Part shown: positions 6,273-13,129 of the stretch, one piece after another
How the letters are laid out: each line of letters opens with the position of its first letter
Position numbering within the stretch: position 1 is the first letter of the stretch
Assembly (NCBI GenBank): GCA_019421525.1
Contig: JAHZFC010000052.1
Location: forward strand, 1 to 13,129
Direction: 5' to 3'
Origin: Clostridiales bacterium
GTDB lineage: Bacteria > Bacillota > Clostridia > Oscillospirales > Oscillospiraceae
DNA length: 13,129 bases
Notes under the pieces: generated by a model
Databases searched by the model: none
What the model saw: the letters and a program-made list of their open reading frames with translations, nothing else
What the model was told of the DNA's origin: nothing
Position numbers and translations under genes: made by a program

Positions 6273-6301
6273 TTGAATTTTGGGGAGGAATGGAGTACAA
6301 T
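6273..6301 (+). promoter_or_regulatory. Sigma-A promoter of the SLH protein gene
   Basis: TTGAAT (6273-6278), a 17-base spacer and TACAAT (6296-6301) lie in an AT-rich stretch after the lipid kinase terminator. Transcription should begin near 6308. That makes the ATG at 6307 an unlikely start and leaves a ~145-nt leader. Confidence 0.75.
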
Positions 6302-6306
6302 AAGCC

Positions 6307-9108
6307 ATGGAATGCAATAGCGAAAGACAGCGCCAGCGGGACGCGGTGAGGAGGCCCCCCGCATACTGTCTTTTTCGCGCGAAAAAGCGCTGTCCGCAAA
6401 GACGCGGACAGCATCTCCATTCCAGACAAAACTCGGAAAGCGAGGGAAACCAATGTGCTATCATTTTGGCCGTTGCCATGGTGATGACGATGATTCCCGT
6501 CGCCATGGCCGCCAGCCCCGACCGCTACGATGACATCTCCGGCCACTGGGCCGAGTCGTCCATCGACCGCTGGAGCGGCTATGGCGTGGTCAACGGCGCC
6601 GGGGACGGACAGTTCGCCCCGGACCGCACCCTGACCCGGGCGGAGGCCGCCCAGATCTTCGCAAACCTGCTGGGCCTGACCGCCGCGGCCAGCCTGGGCC
6701 AATATGTGGACGTGGCCGTGGGCAGCTGGTACTATGACGCCATCGCCCAGTGCGTGGCCGCCGGTATCCTTACCGGCACCGGCGGGGCCACCATGTCCCC
6801 GGAGACGGTGATCTCCCGGCAGGAGCTGTTCGTCATGTATGCCCGGGCCCTGTCCATCCAGCCTAAGACCAGCGCTGACACCAGCTTCACCGACAGCGCC
6901 AGCGTGGCCTCCTGGGCGGCCGGCTACATCAACGCCCTGGCCGACATGGGCGCCATCCAGGGCGGCGGCGACGGCAGCCTGGATCCCGCCGGCGACATCA
7001 ACCGGGCCTCCTTCGTGGCCCTGCTGGACCAGTCCATCTCCGGCTACGCCAACACCGACAACGCCACCGTGGGCGGCACCAGCGGCATCGTGCTGGTGGT
7101 GGCCGACAACGTCACCGTCATGGGCAATGTGGAGAGCCTGGTGGTGGTGGGCGGCAGCGCCGGCGTCAGCGGCTCCAGCGTGGGCACCATCACCGTCACC
7201 GGCGACAACGCCTCCGTCTCCGTGGGCGGCAGCGCCAGCGTGGGCCAGGTGAATGTCACCGGGGCCAACGCCGCTGTCACCGTGTCCGGCGAGGCCGCCG
7301 TCACCACCGTCACCGTGGCCGACACCGCGGAGAACGCCACCGTCACCGTCAACGGCGACGCCACCGTGTCCGCCGTGGACAGCGCCGCCGCCGGCGTCAC
7401 CATCTCCGGCACCGGCACCGTGGAGACCGCCAATGTCTCCGGAAATAATACCACCGTGAACACCGACGGCACCGACCTGACCGTGACCGAGGGCACCACC
7501 GGCGTCACCGAGAACGGCAACGCCGTGTCCGGCGGCGACAGCGTGACCACGGACGATGGGCAGACCACCCCGGAGGAGCCCGACCCCACTCCCTCTCAGC
7601 CGGTGACTCCTCCCATTGTGATTCCCACTTACTATACCGTAACTTATTTAAACACCGATGGTGACGTGATTGATACCCAGCTTGTGATGGAGCATACTTA
7701 CGGCCTGACCGCCCCTGCAATCGCGGAGAATGGTGAGCGGGTCTCCTGCTATGATGCCAATGGCAACTATGTGGATTTGAGCACTGTCACCGTTACCGAT
7801 GATATGACCTTTACTGCTGTGGTGGGTTCTGACGATTTCACCGCCGGGAATGGTACAGCCACCTATCCGTATCTGATCTCCAATGCGGAGGAATTTAGCG
7901 CGATTTATTCAGGCTCGAGCGCAAGTAGCTTGGTGTACTATGAATTTAATAATGATATCGACTTGGCTTCCAGCGAAAGAGCGGGTGCAAATTTGCTGGT
8001 CAATGCTGTACTCGATGGCAATGGTCACAAAATTTATTCCTCTACCGAAAATAATTTGTTTGGTGTCTTTAATGAATCCTATGGCACTGCACGTATTGCG
8101 AATCTGACCTACGAATTGACCAATCTGAACAGTTACAGTTGGGAAGCTGATTGTTCCCCCTTGATTTATCAGGTCGGTGGCGATTGCAATATTACGATTG
8201 AGAACGTATCTATTACGGGTTCTCATTCCGTGGACAGCAACAATGGTCCCTTCGTGATGAATGAGTTTATGACCTCGAATGGTAAATTGACCTTGAGGGA
8301 CTGTGAATATGCAGCAACTATGCAGGGCAATGGCTATAATTCTTGCTTTATCGGCTGGCAAGGAGCTCAATTTACTGGCTCTGACAATGTAACCGAAGCG
8401 TGCGAAGGTGCCACTATCACCTTTGAAAATTGCACTATCTCTGGCAGCATGGTTTGCAATAGGGCTGCGGTGTTCGTTGCTAACGGCTCCAACGCCTATA
8501 AGCGGAACTATGTATTCGAAAATAATGAAATCACTGGTACGGTGCGTGGTACAGAGGCTGCAGGCTACTTTACTGCTGTTTCAACGAAGAATGAGCCTGA
8601 TTATGAGACAGCGGCAAAGCAAAGCTGCAATGCAGACGATGAAAATGTTTATGTCGGCGCTAATGATACGACATTGGCAATTAGTAGTGCGGACGATGGG
8701 ACGCTCACGATCACTGCATCTGACAATGAAAATGTGACTTCCTACATGGTGGAGGTCGGTTTGTATACTACCCTGTACAAAGATGGACAGCGAACTGGCA
8801 CTTGGAAGTATTTCGTGCGCCAGACAATCCCCGCAGGTGATTCTATAACAGTTAGTATTTTGAATACTGGCTTTGTTGACCACGATTACTGCACGGCGAA
8901 TCAAATCGAAGTAACAGAAGATTCTCTCGGCAACGATGTCGCAACAATCGAAGGTACTACATATTACGTCATTCAAGACTATATTGATGATGTTGGGAAC
9001 CAGGGATATGTTGGCACACCGACTAATCCTAATTACAAAGATGCCACTCTTGTTAACGTTGTCGCCTATGTTGGTGACGAAGTGTATTCTTCTGCAAAAT
9101 TGTCCTAA
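6307..9108 (+). CDS. SLH-domain cell-surface protein with beta-helix-like region (start unresolved)
   Basis: This is a large secreted surface protein held to the wall by S-layer homology domains. The signal peptide core is AIILAVAMVMTMIPVAMA, with cleavage expected before ASPDRYDD (~6510). Three SLH repeats follow at residues ~74-118, ~132-180 and ~190-245 of the longest frame (DDISGHWAESSIDRW; VDVAVGSWYYDAIAQ; FTDSASVASWAAGYI). Next come Val/Thr/Gly/Asn-rich repeats suggesting a beta-solenoid (7065-7560), a Pro linker (7565-7630), an InlB-like YYTVTYLNTDGDVID segment, and a C-terminal region opening YPYLISNAEEFSAIY with LDGNGHKIY, as in beta-helix adhesins. The listed start is only the furthest ATG. 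The Shine-Dalgarno-spaced ATG at 6453 is out of frame, so the true N-terminus is unclear. GC falls sharply from about 7,610. Ligand and role are unknown. Confidence 0.8.
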   Translation: MECNSERQRQRDAVRRPPAYCLFRAKKRCPQRRGQHLHSRQNSESEGNQCAIILAVAMVMTMIPVAMAASPDRYDDISGHWAESSIDRWSGYGVVNGAGDGQFAPDRTLTRAEAAQIFANLLGLTAAASLGQYVDVAVGSWYYDAIAQCVAAGILTGTGGATMSPETVISRQELFVMYARALSIQPKTSADTSFTDSASVASWAAGYINALADMGAIQGGGDGSLDPAGDINRASFVALLDQSISGYANTDNATVGGTSGIVLVVADNVTVMGNVESLVVVGGSAGVSGSSVGTITVTGDNASVSVGGSASVGQVNVTGANAAVTVSGEAAVTTVTVADTAENATVTVNGDATVSAVDSAAAGVTISGTGTVETANVSGNNTTVNTDGTDLTVTEGTTGVTENGNAVSGGDSVTTDDGQTTPEEPDPTPSQPVTPPIVIPTYYTVTYLNTDGDVIDTQLVMEHTYGLTAPAIAENGERVSCYDANGNYVDLSTVTVTDDMTFTAVVGSDDFTAGNGTATYPYLISNAEEFSAIYSGSSASSLVYYEFNNDIDLASSERAGANLLVNAVLDGNGHKIYSSTENNLFGVFNESYGTARIANLTYELTNLNSYSWEADCSPLIYQVGGDCNITIENVSITGSHSVDSNNGPFVMNEFMTSNGKLTLRDCEYAATMQGNGYNSCFIGWQGAQFTGSDNVTEACEGATITFENCTISGSMVCNRAAVFVANGSNAYKRNYVFENNEITGTVRGTEAAGYFTAVSTKNEPDYETAAKQSCNADDENVYVGANDTTLAISSADDGTLTITASDNENVTSYMVEVGLYTTLYKDGQRTGTWKYFVRQTIPAGDSITVSILNTGFVDHDYCTANQIEVTEDSLGNDVATIEGTTYYVIQDYIDDVGNQGYVGTPTNPNYKDATLVNVVAYVGDEVYSSAKLS
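6308..6452 (+). promoter_or_regulatory. Structured 5' leader with competing stems upstream of the SLH gene
   Basis: TGGAATG (6308-6314) can pair with CATTCCA (6418-6424), closing a multibranch region. Inside, GCGAAAGACAG (6320-6330) pairs with CTGTCTTTTTCGC (6366-6378, two-base bulge), and GCTGTCCGC (6389-6397 with upstream C) pairs with GCGGACAGC (6404-6412). A mutually exclusive pairing is GACAGCGC (6326-6333) with GCGCTGTC (6387-6394). CTCGGAAAGCGAG near 6431 forms a short hairpin just before the GAGGG Shine-Dalgarno. It matches no riboswitch consensus I know. A regulatory role is inference. Confidence 0.5.
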
Positions 9109-9118
9109 ATCAAAAAGG

Positions 9119-9156
9119 GAGGCCCCCCGGAGCATTGCTCCGGGGGGCCTCTTCTT
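9119..9156. terminator. Bidirectional terminator between the SLH gene and ilvE
   Basis: GAGGCCCCCCGGAGC (9119-9133) pairs with GCTCCGGGGGGCCTC (9137-9151) around the loop ATT. TTCTTT follows on the plus strand and CTTTTTGA on the minus strand (from 9118 down). It can serve both convergent genes. A pyrimidine-rich CT/TG tract fills the rest of the gap to 9186. Confidence 0.85.
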
Positions 9157-9186
9157 TCTCTCTCTATTTGTCTGTCTCTCTGTCTG

Positions 9187-10254
9187 TTACTCCACCGGCA
9201 CGGTCCAGCCGTAGGCGTCGGGCTCGGTGCCCCACTGGATGCCGGTGAGGGTGTCGTACAGCCGCTGGGTGAGGTGGCCGATCTGGCCGTCGTTGACGAT
9301 CACGTCCTTGTCCCCCATGGCCAGCTCCCCGATGGGGGAGACCACGGCGGCGGTGCCGGAGCCCCAGGCCTCCTCCAGCTTGCCCGCGTCGGCGGCGTCG
9401 AACAGCTCCTGGGCGGAGATCAGCCGCTCCTCCACCGGGATGCCCCAGTCCCGCAGCAGCTCCAGGCAGCTCTTCCGGGTGATGCCGGGCAGCACCGAGC
9501 CGGTGAGGGCGGGGGTGACCACCTTGCCGCCGATCTTGAACAGCACGTTCATGGAGCCCACTTCCTCGATATACTTGCGCTCCACGCCGTCCAGCCACAG
9601 CACCTGGGAGAAGCCCTTCTCCTCGGCCCGCTCCCCGGCCCGGAGGGAGGCGGCGTAGTTGCCGCCGCACTTGGCGTAGCCCGTGCCGCCCCGGACGGCG
9701 CGCACGTCGGCGTCCTCCACATAGATCTTCACCGGGTCCAGGCCCTCGGCGTAGTAGCTGCCCACGGGGCACAGGATGATGACGAACAGGTAGCTGTGGG
9801 AGGCGTGGACCCCCAGGGAGGGGTCTGTGGCGAACACGAAGGGCCGGATGTACAGGGAGGCGCCCTTCTTGTGGGGCACCCAGTCCTGGTCCACCTTCAC
9901 CAGGGTCTTGACGGCCTGCACGAAGAACTCCGGGTCGATGGGGGGCACGCACATGCGCTCACAGGAGTTGTTGAAGCGCAGGGCATTCTCCATGGGCCGG
10001 AACAGCTGGACCTTGCCCTCGGGGGTGCGGTAGGCCTTCATGCCCTCGAACAGCTCCTGGGCGTAGTGGAACACCATGCAGGAGGGCTCCAGCGACAGGG
10101 GGCCGTAGGGGACGATGCGGGGGTCGTGCCAGCCCTGACCGGCGTCGTAGTCCATGAGGAACATGTGGTCGGTGAAGGTCTTGCCGAACACCAGGGTGTC
10201 GGGGTCGGGCAGGGGCTTGCGGGTCTCAGCCAGGGTGATCTTGATGTCAGCCAT
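9187..10254 (-). CDS. ilvE: Branched-chain amino acid aminotransferase
   Basis: This 355-residue cytoplasmic PLP fold-type IV aminotransferase interconverts Leu, Ile and Val with their 2-oxo acids, using glutamate/2-oxoglutarate. Family landmarks are FEGMKAYRTPEGKVQLFRP, LYIRPFVFATDPSLGV, and the PLP lysine in TGYAKCGGNYAAS (Lys195), followed by QVLWLDGVERKYIEEVGSMN and GSGTAAVVSPIGEL. The length is typical of the long bacterial/eukaryotic-like BCAT group. The ATG at 10254 is preferred to an in-frame TTG at 10275. AAAGGA lies 11 bases upstream and is overlapped by a GGACGTCC palindrome (10261-10268). It has its own promoter and is divergent from gdpP. The ~50-nt leader is too short for a T-box. 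Confidence 0.96.
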   Translation of the reverse strand: MADIKITLAETRKPLPDPDTLVFGKTFTDHMFLMDYDAGQGWHDPRIVPYGPLSLEPSCMVFHYAQELFEGMKAYRTPEGKVQLFRPMENALRFNNSCERMCVPPIDPEFFVQAVKTLVKVDQDWVPHKKGASLYIRPFVFATDPSLGVHASHSYLFVIILCPVGSYYAEGLDPVKIYVEDADVRAVRGGTGYAKCGGNYAASLRAGERAEEKGFSQVLWLDGVERKYIEEVGSMNVLFKIGGKVVTPALTGSVLPGITRKSCLELLRDWGIPVEERLISAQELFDAADAGKLEEAWGSGTAAVVSPIGELAMGDKDVIVNDGQIGHLTQRLYDTLTGIQWGTEPDAYGWTVPVE

Positions 10255-10308
10255 AGTGCAGGACGTCCTTTCCAAGTAAAGTGCGGTAAAGCGCTAAATG
10301 ATGCTCCT

Positions 10309-10337
10309 ATTTTAGCACGGCAGCGCCGGGGACGCAA
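10309..10337 (-). promoter_or_regulatory. Probable sigma-A promoter of ilvE
   Basis: On the minus strand TTGCGT (10337-10332), a 17-base spacer and TAAAAT (10314-10309) lie ~55 bases before the ilvE ATG. Confidence 0.65.
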
Positions 10338-10351
10338 TGGTGATTTTCACC

Positions 10352-10380
10352 TTGTTTTTGGCGGTGGGGTTTGCTATAAT
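10352..10380 (+). promoter_or_regulatory. Sigma-A promoter of gdpP-rplI
   Basis: TTGTTT (10352-10357), a 17-base spacer and a perfect TATAAT (10375-10380) lie upstream of gdpP. It is divergent from the ilvE promoter, with the two -35 boxes only 14 bases apart. The leader has an 8-bp hairpin, CGGGCCGG/CCGGCCCG (10405-10426), just before the Shine-Dalgarno. Confidence 0.75.
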
Positions 10381-10442
10381 ATAATATCTATGATATGTGG
10401 GCTGCGGGCCGGGCGGAGCCGGCCCGGGGGTGAGGTGAGGTC

Positions 10443-12455
10443 ATGAGCAAGAAGATATCCTCCCTGGCGGAGCCCAGGTTCCAGGTGTACTTCCTGTGCC
10501 TGGTCCTGTTCGCCGGGGTGACCGCCCTGCTGGGGGACTACCTGGTGGCGGTGGCCGAGCTGGCGATCGTGGGGGTGCTGTACGCGGTGTACTGCCGCCA
10601 GCTGCGCCGCCGGCAGAAGGAGGTCACCCACTACCTGGAGAAGCTGGAGGGCAACGTGGACCAGGCCACCCGGTCGGGCATCCTGGACTGCCCCCTGCCG
10701 GTGGTGGTGTTCCGGCCGGATACCGACGAGGTGATCTGGACCAACAAGCAGTTTTTGAAGCTGTCCGGCGACCGGGACCGGGTGTTCGACCTTAAGCTGT
10801 CCGCCACGGTGCCCGGCTTCGACAGCCGCTGGCTCATGGAGGGCAAGAGCGCCTGCCCCGGCGAGGTGGAGCTGGGGGACCGGAGGTTCCAGGTCTTTGG
10901 CCAGATGGCCCGGATGACCAGCGAGAACGGCTATATGGCCACCACCTACTGGGTGGACGTGACGGAGCTGACCAACACCCGGGATATCTACCAGGCCACC
11001 CGGCCGGTGGTTGCGGTGCTGCTGCTGGACAACTACGAGGACGCCATCAAGAGCCTGGACGAGTCCTCCCGGAGCCTGGTGCTCAGCGAGATCACCCGGA
11101 AGTTCAGCCAGTGGAGCCAGGACGCCAAGGGGGTGTTCTGCCGGCTGGAGCGGGACCGCTATCTGTTCATCTTCGAGCAGCAGTATCTGGACGAGTTCCG
11201 GGCGGAGAAATTCGCCCTGCTGGACCAGGTGCGGTCCATCGAGACCCCCAACCACATCCCCGTGACCCTGTCCATCGGCATCGGCGTGGACGGGGACACG
11301 CTGGCGGAGCTGTACCAGTTCGCCAACCTGTCGGTGGAGATGGCCCTGAGCCGCGGGGGCGACCAGGTGGTGCTGAAGAACCGCTTCACCTTCGAGTTCT
11401 TCGGCGGCCGTGCCAAGGAGACGGAGAAGCGCACCAAGGTCAAGAGCCGGGTGATGGCCTCCGCCCTGGGCGAGCTGGTGGCCGACGCCTCCTGCCTGTT
11501 CGTCATGGGCCACAAGGCCCCGGACATGGACGCGGTGGGGGCCGCCATCGGCGTGTGCGCTATCGCCCGGAAGAAGGGGGTGCCCGCCTATATCATCCGG
11601 GACGAGAAGGACACCCCGGCGGAGGACCTGTACCAGCGGGTGGAGCGGATGGAGGAGTACAAGGGCCGCTATCTGGACACCCAGGAGGCCCTGCTCCGGG
11701 CGGACTCCCGCTCCCTGCTGGTGGTGGTGGACACCAACCGGCCCGAGCAGGTCCAGAGCCGGGAGATGCTGGCCTCCTGCAACAAGGTGGCGGTCATCGA
11801 CCACCACCGCCGGGCGGCCACCTACATCGAGGGGGCGGCCTTCAACTTCCACGAGCCCTACGCCTCGTCGGCCAGCGAGCTGGTCACCGAGCTCATCAGC
11901 TACCTGATGGACCCGGCGGACCTGCTCAAGGGGGAGGCGGAGGCGCTGATGGCCGGGCTCATGCTGGACACCAAGAACTTCACCATGCGCACCGGGGCCC
12001 GCACCTTTGAGGCGGCAGCCTTCCTGCGCCAGGCAGGAGGGGACACCGGCGAGGTGAAGAAGCTGTTCCAGAACGACCTGTCCGACACCATCGCCAAGTA
12101 CGGCATCATCCAGAACGCCCGGATGTACCGCCAGGACATCGCCATCGCCCCGGTGGACCACACGGTGAACCGGGTGACGGCGGCCCAGGCGGCGGACGAA
12201 CTGCTCAACATCGAGGGCATCAACACCTCCTTTGTCCTCTACCCGGACAACAAGGGCCAGGTGATCCTGTCCGCCCGGAGCCTCAACGAGACCAACGTCC
12301 AGGTCATCGTGGAGGCGCTGGGGGGCGGCGGCAACGGCAGCGCAGCCGGGGCCCAGATCACCGGCAAGACGGTGGACGAGGTGTACCGCCTGCTGATGGC
12401 TGCCATCGACAACTACTTCGCCGGCCAGGACGAGGACGGCACTGAGGAGAAATAA
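10443..12455 (+). CDS. gdpP: Cyclic-di-AMP phosphodiesterase GdpP (YybT family)
   Basis: GdpP is a membrane-bound DHH/DHHA1 phosphodiesterase that hydrolyses c-di-AMP to pApA, controlling wall stress and osmolyte homeostasis. It has 670 residues, close to the usual ~655. Two membrane helices occupy residues ~13-53 (VYFLCLVLFAGVTALL; VAVAELAIVGVLYAVYC). A PAS-like domain follows (~75-175). A degenerate GGDEF domain (~185-315) ends in SRGGDQVVLK in place of GGDEF, as expected in this family. The DHH domain has MGHKAPDMDAVG (His357, Asp361, Asp363) and IDHHRRA (Asp453-His455). DHHA1 ends with GGGGNGSAAGAQI (~627). The ATG follows GAGGTGAGG (10432-10440). rplI starts 46 bases downstream, the conserved Firmicute arrangement (yybT-rplI-dnaC in B. 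subtilis), so they are likely co-transcribed. Confidence 0.96.
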   Translation: MSKKISSLAEPRFQVYFLCLVLFAGVTALLGDYLVAVAELAIVGVLYAVYCRQLRRRQKEVTHYLEKLEGNVDQATRSGILDCPLPVVVFRPDTDEVIWTNKQFLKLSGDRDRVFDLKLSATVPGFDSRWLMEGKSACPGEVELGDRRFQVFGQMARMTSENGYMATTYWVDVTELTNTRDIYQATRPVVAVLLLDNYEDAIKSLDESSRSLVLSEITRKFSQWSQDAKGVFCRLERDRYLFIFEQQYLDEFRAEKFALLDQVRSIETPNHIPVTLSIGIGVDGDTLAELYQFANLSVEMALSRGGDQVVLKNRFTFEFFGGRAKETEKRTKVKSRVMASALGELVADASCLFVMGHKAPDMDAVGAAIGVCAIARKKGVPAYIIRDEKDTPAEDLYQRVERMEEYKGRYLDTQEALLRADSRSLLVVVDTNRPEQVQSREMLASCNKVAVIDHHRRAATYIEGAAFNFHEPYASSASELVTELISYLMDPADLLKGEAEALMAGLMLDTKNFTMRTGARTFEAAAFLRQAGGDTGEVKKLFQNDLSDTIAKYGIIQNARMYRQDIAIAPVDHTVNRVTAAQAADELLNIEGINTSFVLYPDNKGQVILSARSLNETNVQVIVEALGGGGNGSAAGAQITGKTVDEVYRLLMAAIDNYFAGQDEDGTEEK

Positions 12456-12501
12456 CGACTTTTGACGAGCGCACAGGCGCGCTTCAAGGAGGAGACATAC
12501 C

Positions 12502-12948
12502 ATGAAAGTGATCTTACAGCAAGATGTGAAGGGCCAGGGCAAAAAGGGCCAGCTGGTCAACGTGTCCGACGGGTACGCACGCAATTTCCTGCTGCCCCGG
12601 AAGCTGGCGGTGGAGGCCACGGCGGAGAACCTCAACACCATGAAGATGCAGGACCGGGCCAAAAAGGCCCGGGAGGCAGAGGAGAAGGCCCAGGCCGAGG
12701 CCCTGGCGGAGAAGCTCCAGAGCTGCCAGGTGAAGATCCCCGCCAAGGCCGGCCAGGGCGGGCGGCTGTTCGGCTCCATCACCAGCAAGGAGATCTCCGA
12801 GGAGCTGAAAAAGCAGTATGACCTGGACGTGAACAAGAGCAAGCTGGTCCTGCCCGAGCCGCTGAAGGCCTTCGGCTCCTACCAGATCAAGTGCAAGCTG
12901 GGCTATGAGATCACCGGCACGGTGTATGTGCTGGTGGTGGAGGGGTGA
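12502..12948 (+). CDS. rplI: 50S ribosomal protein bL9
   Basis: This 148-residue large-subunit protein binds 23S rRNA near the L1 stalk base. The N-terminal globular domain starts MKVILQQDVKGQGKKGQLVNV and contains the bL9 signature DGYARNFLLPRKLA. A long charged connecting helix follows (about residues 43-76, EAEEKAQAEALAEKL). The C-terminal domain (LFGSITSKEISEELKKQ to VYVLVVEG) completes a normal-length protein. A strong AAGGAGG (12486-12492) lies nine bases before the ATG. The expected next gene, dnaB/dnaC helicase, is not reached within the window. Confidence 0.97.
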   Translation: MKVILQQDVKGQGKKGQLVNVSDGYARNFLLPRKLAVEATAENLNTMKMQDRAKKAREAEEKAQAEALAEKLQSCQVKIPAKAGQGGRLFGSITSKEISEELKKQYDLDVNKSKLVLPEPLKAFGSYQIKCKLGYEITGTVYVLVVEG

Positions 12949-13129
12949 GGACAAGGACTGCGTCCTTGAGGGCGCATTTCCCGACCCCATTTCTTTTGAC
13001 AGCGCCAGCCGTCACGCTGCGCCTGTTCGCAACGCCCAGCTTTCGTCCTCGCAAAGTTCGCTTGGCTCCGTTTTCGCCTAACGGCGAAAACTGCGCTCGC
13101 TGCCTTGCTCGTCCTCTCCCCGTGAAACC
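12949..13129 (+). other. Non-coding tail with hairpins and a possible third fragment of the intergenic repeat
   Basis: No credible gene is visible after rplI. A small CAAGGAC/GTCCTTG hairpin (12952-12968) lacks a T-run. CCTCGCAAAGTTCG at 13047-13060 matches 13 of 14 bases of the repeat core (2371-2384). Ten bases on, GTTTTCGCC/GGCGAAAAC (13070-13091) is a perfect hairpin recalling the GTTTTCG/CGAAAAC stem of that core. The order and the orientation relative to the upstream gene are the same as in copies 1 and 2. The match is short and the window ends here. Confidence 0.35.

Noticed and set aside
6307..6309. ATG 6307 as the true start of the SLH protein
   Set aside because: It coincides with the predicted transcription start, lacks a ribosome site at usable distance, and adds about 50 Arg-rich residues before the signal peptide. 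It is kept only as the outer limit of the open frame.
6420..6490. c-di-GMP-I (GEMM) riboswitch before the SLH gene, suggested by ACAAAACTCGGAAAGCGAGGG
   Set aside because: The GNRA-like hairpin resembles P2 of GEMM, but the invariant GGACGCAAAGCC-type segment is absent and the sequence runs straight into the start region. At most this is superficial resemblance.
10255..10308. T-box or other amino-acid riboswitch before ilvE
   Set aside because: The predicted leader is only about 50 nt, and no T-box sequence or specifier hairpin is visible.
10374..12842. 822-codon open frame on the minus strand opposite gdpP and rplI
   Set aside because: It is a shadow produced by high GC and strongly biased codons. 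gdpP and rplI have full family motifs, promoter and ribosome sites; the antisense product is low-complexity His/Gly/Val/Leu-rich with no recognisable domain.

Overview
The window comes from a GC-rich, endospore-forming Firmicute, most likely of the Oscillospiraceae (Flavonifractor/Lawsonibacter-like). The evidence is the spoIIP gene, a meso-DAP type MurE motif, the classic Firmicute gdpP-rplI pair, an SLH-domain surface protein, and strongly G/C-biased third codon positions. The genus is inference.

Layout. 1-660: 3' part of a Rel/SpoT (p)ppGpp enzyme. 840-2321: murE. 2322-2611: intergenic repeat element, copy 1. 2612-3784 (minus): spoIIP with a probable sigma-E promoter. 3828-4090: repeat element, copy 2, in opposite orientation. 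4091-5145 (minus): azlC-azlD branched-chain amino acid exporter, overlapping by 4 bp. 5294-6190: YegS/DagK-type lipid kinase, divergent from azlC. 6273-9108: a promoter, a structured leader and a large SLH surface protein. 9187-10254 (minus): branched-chain aminotransferase ilvE. 10443-12948: gdpP (c-di-AMP phosphodiesterase) and rplI (ribosomal protein bL9). 12949-13129: non-coding, with a possible third repeat fragment. The genes are mostly housekeeping, covering the stringent response, peptidoglycan, sporulation, amino acids and c-di-AMP. Five sigma-A-like promoters with exact 17-bp spacers and several hairpins can be read directly.

The most unusual signal is the pair of non-coding elements at 2326-2607 and 3828-4090. 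Both contain the same 159-nt core (136/159 identical, no gaps) in which several stems are kept by compensating changes. Each is bracketed by a perfect 29-30 nt direct repeat that is itself a terminator-like hairpin. The hairpin sequence differs completely between the two sites. In both cases the order is gene stop, hairpin, core, tail hairpin, the same hairpin again. This looks like a small mobile or copied structured element that targets 3' gene ends and duplicates the local hairpin.

A second cluster of oddities sits in the SLH gene. It has a multi-stem leader with competing pairings, a Shine-Dalgarno-positioned ATG that is out of frame with the signal peptide, and an abrupt fall in GC near 7,610 that suggests a swapped C-terminal module.
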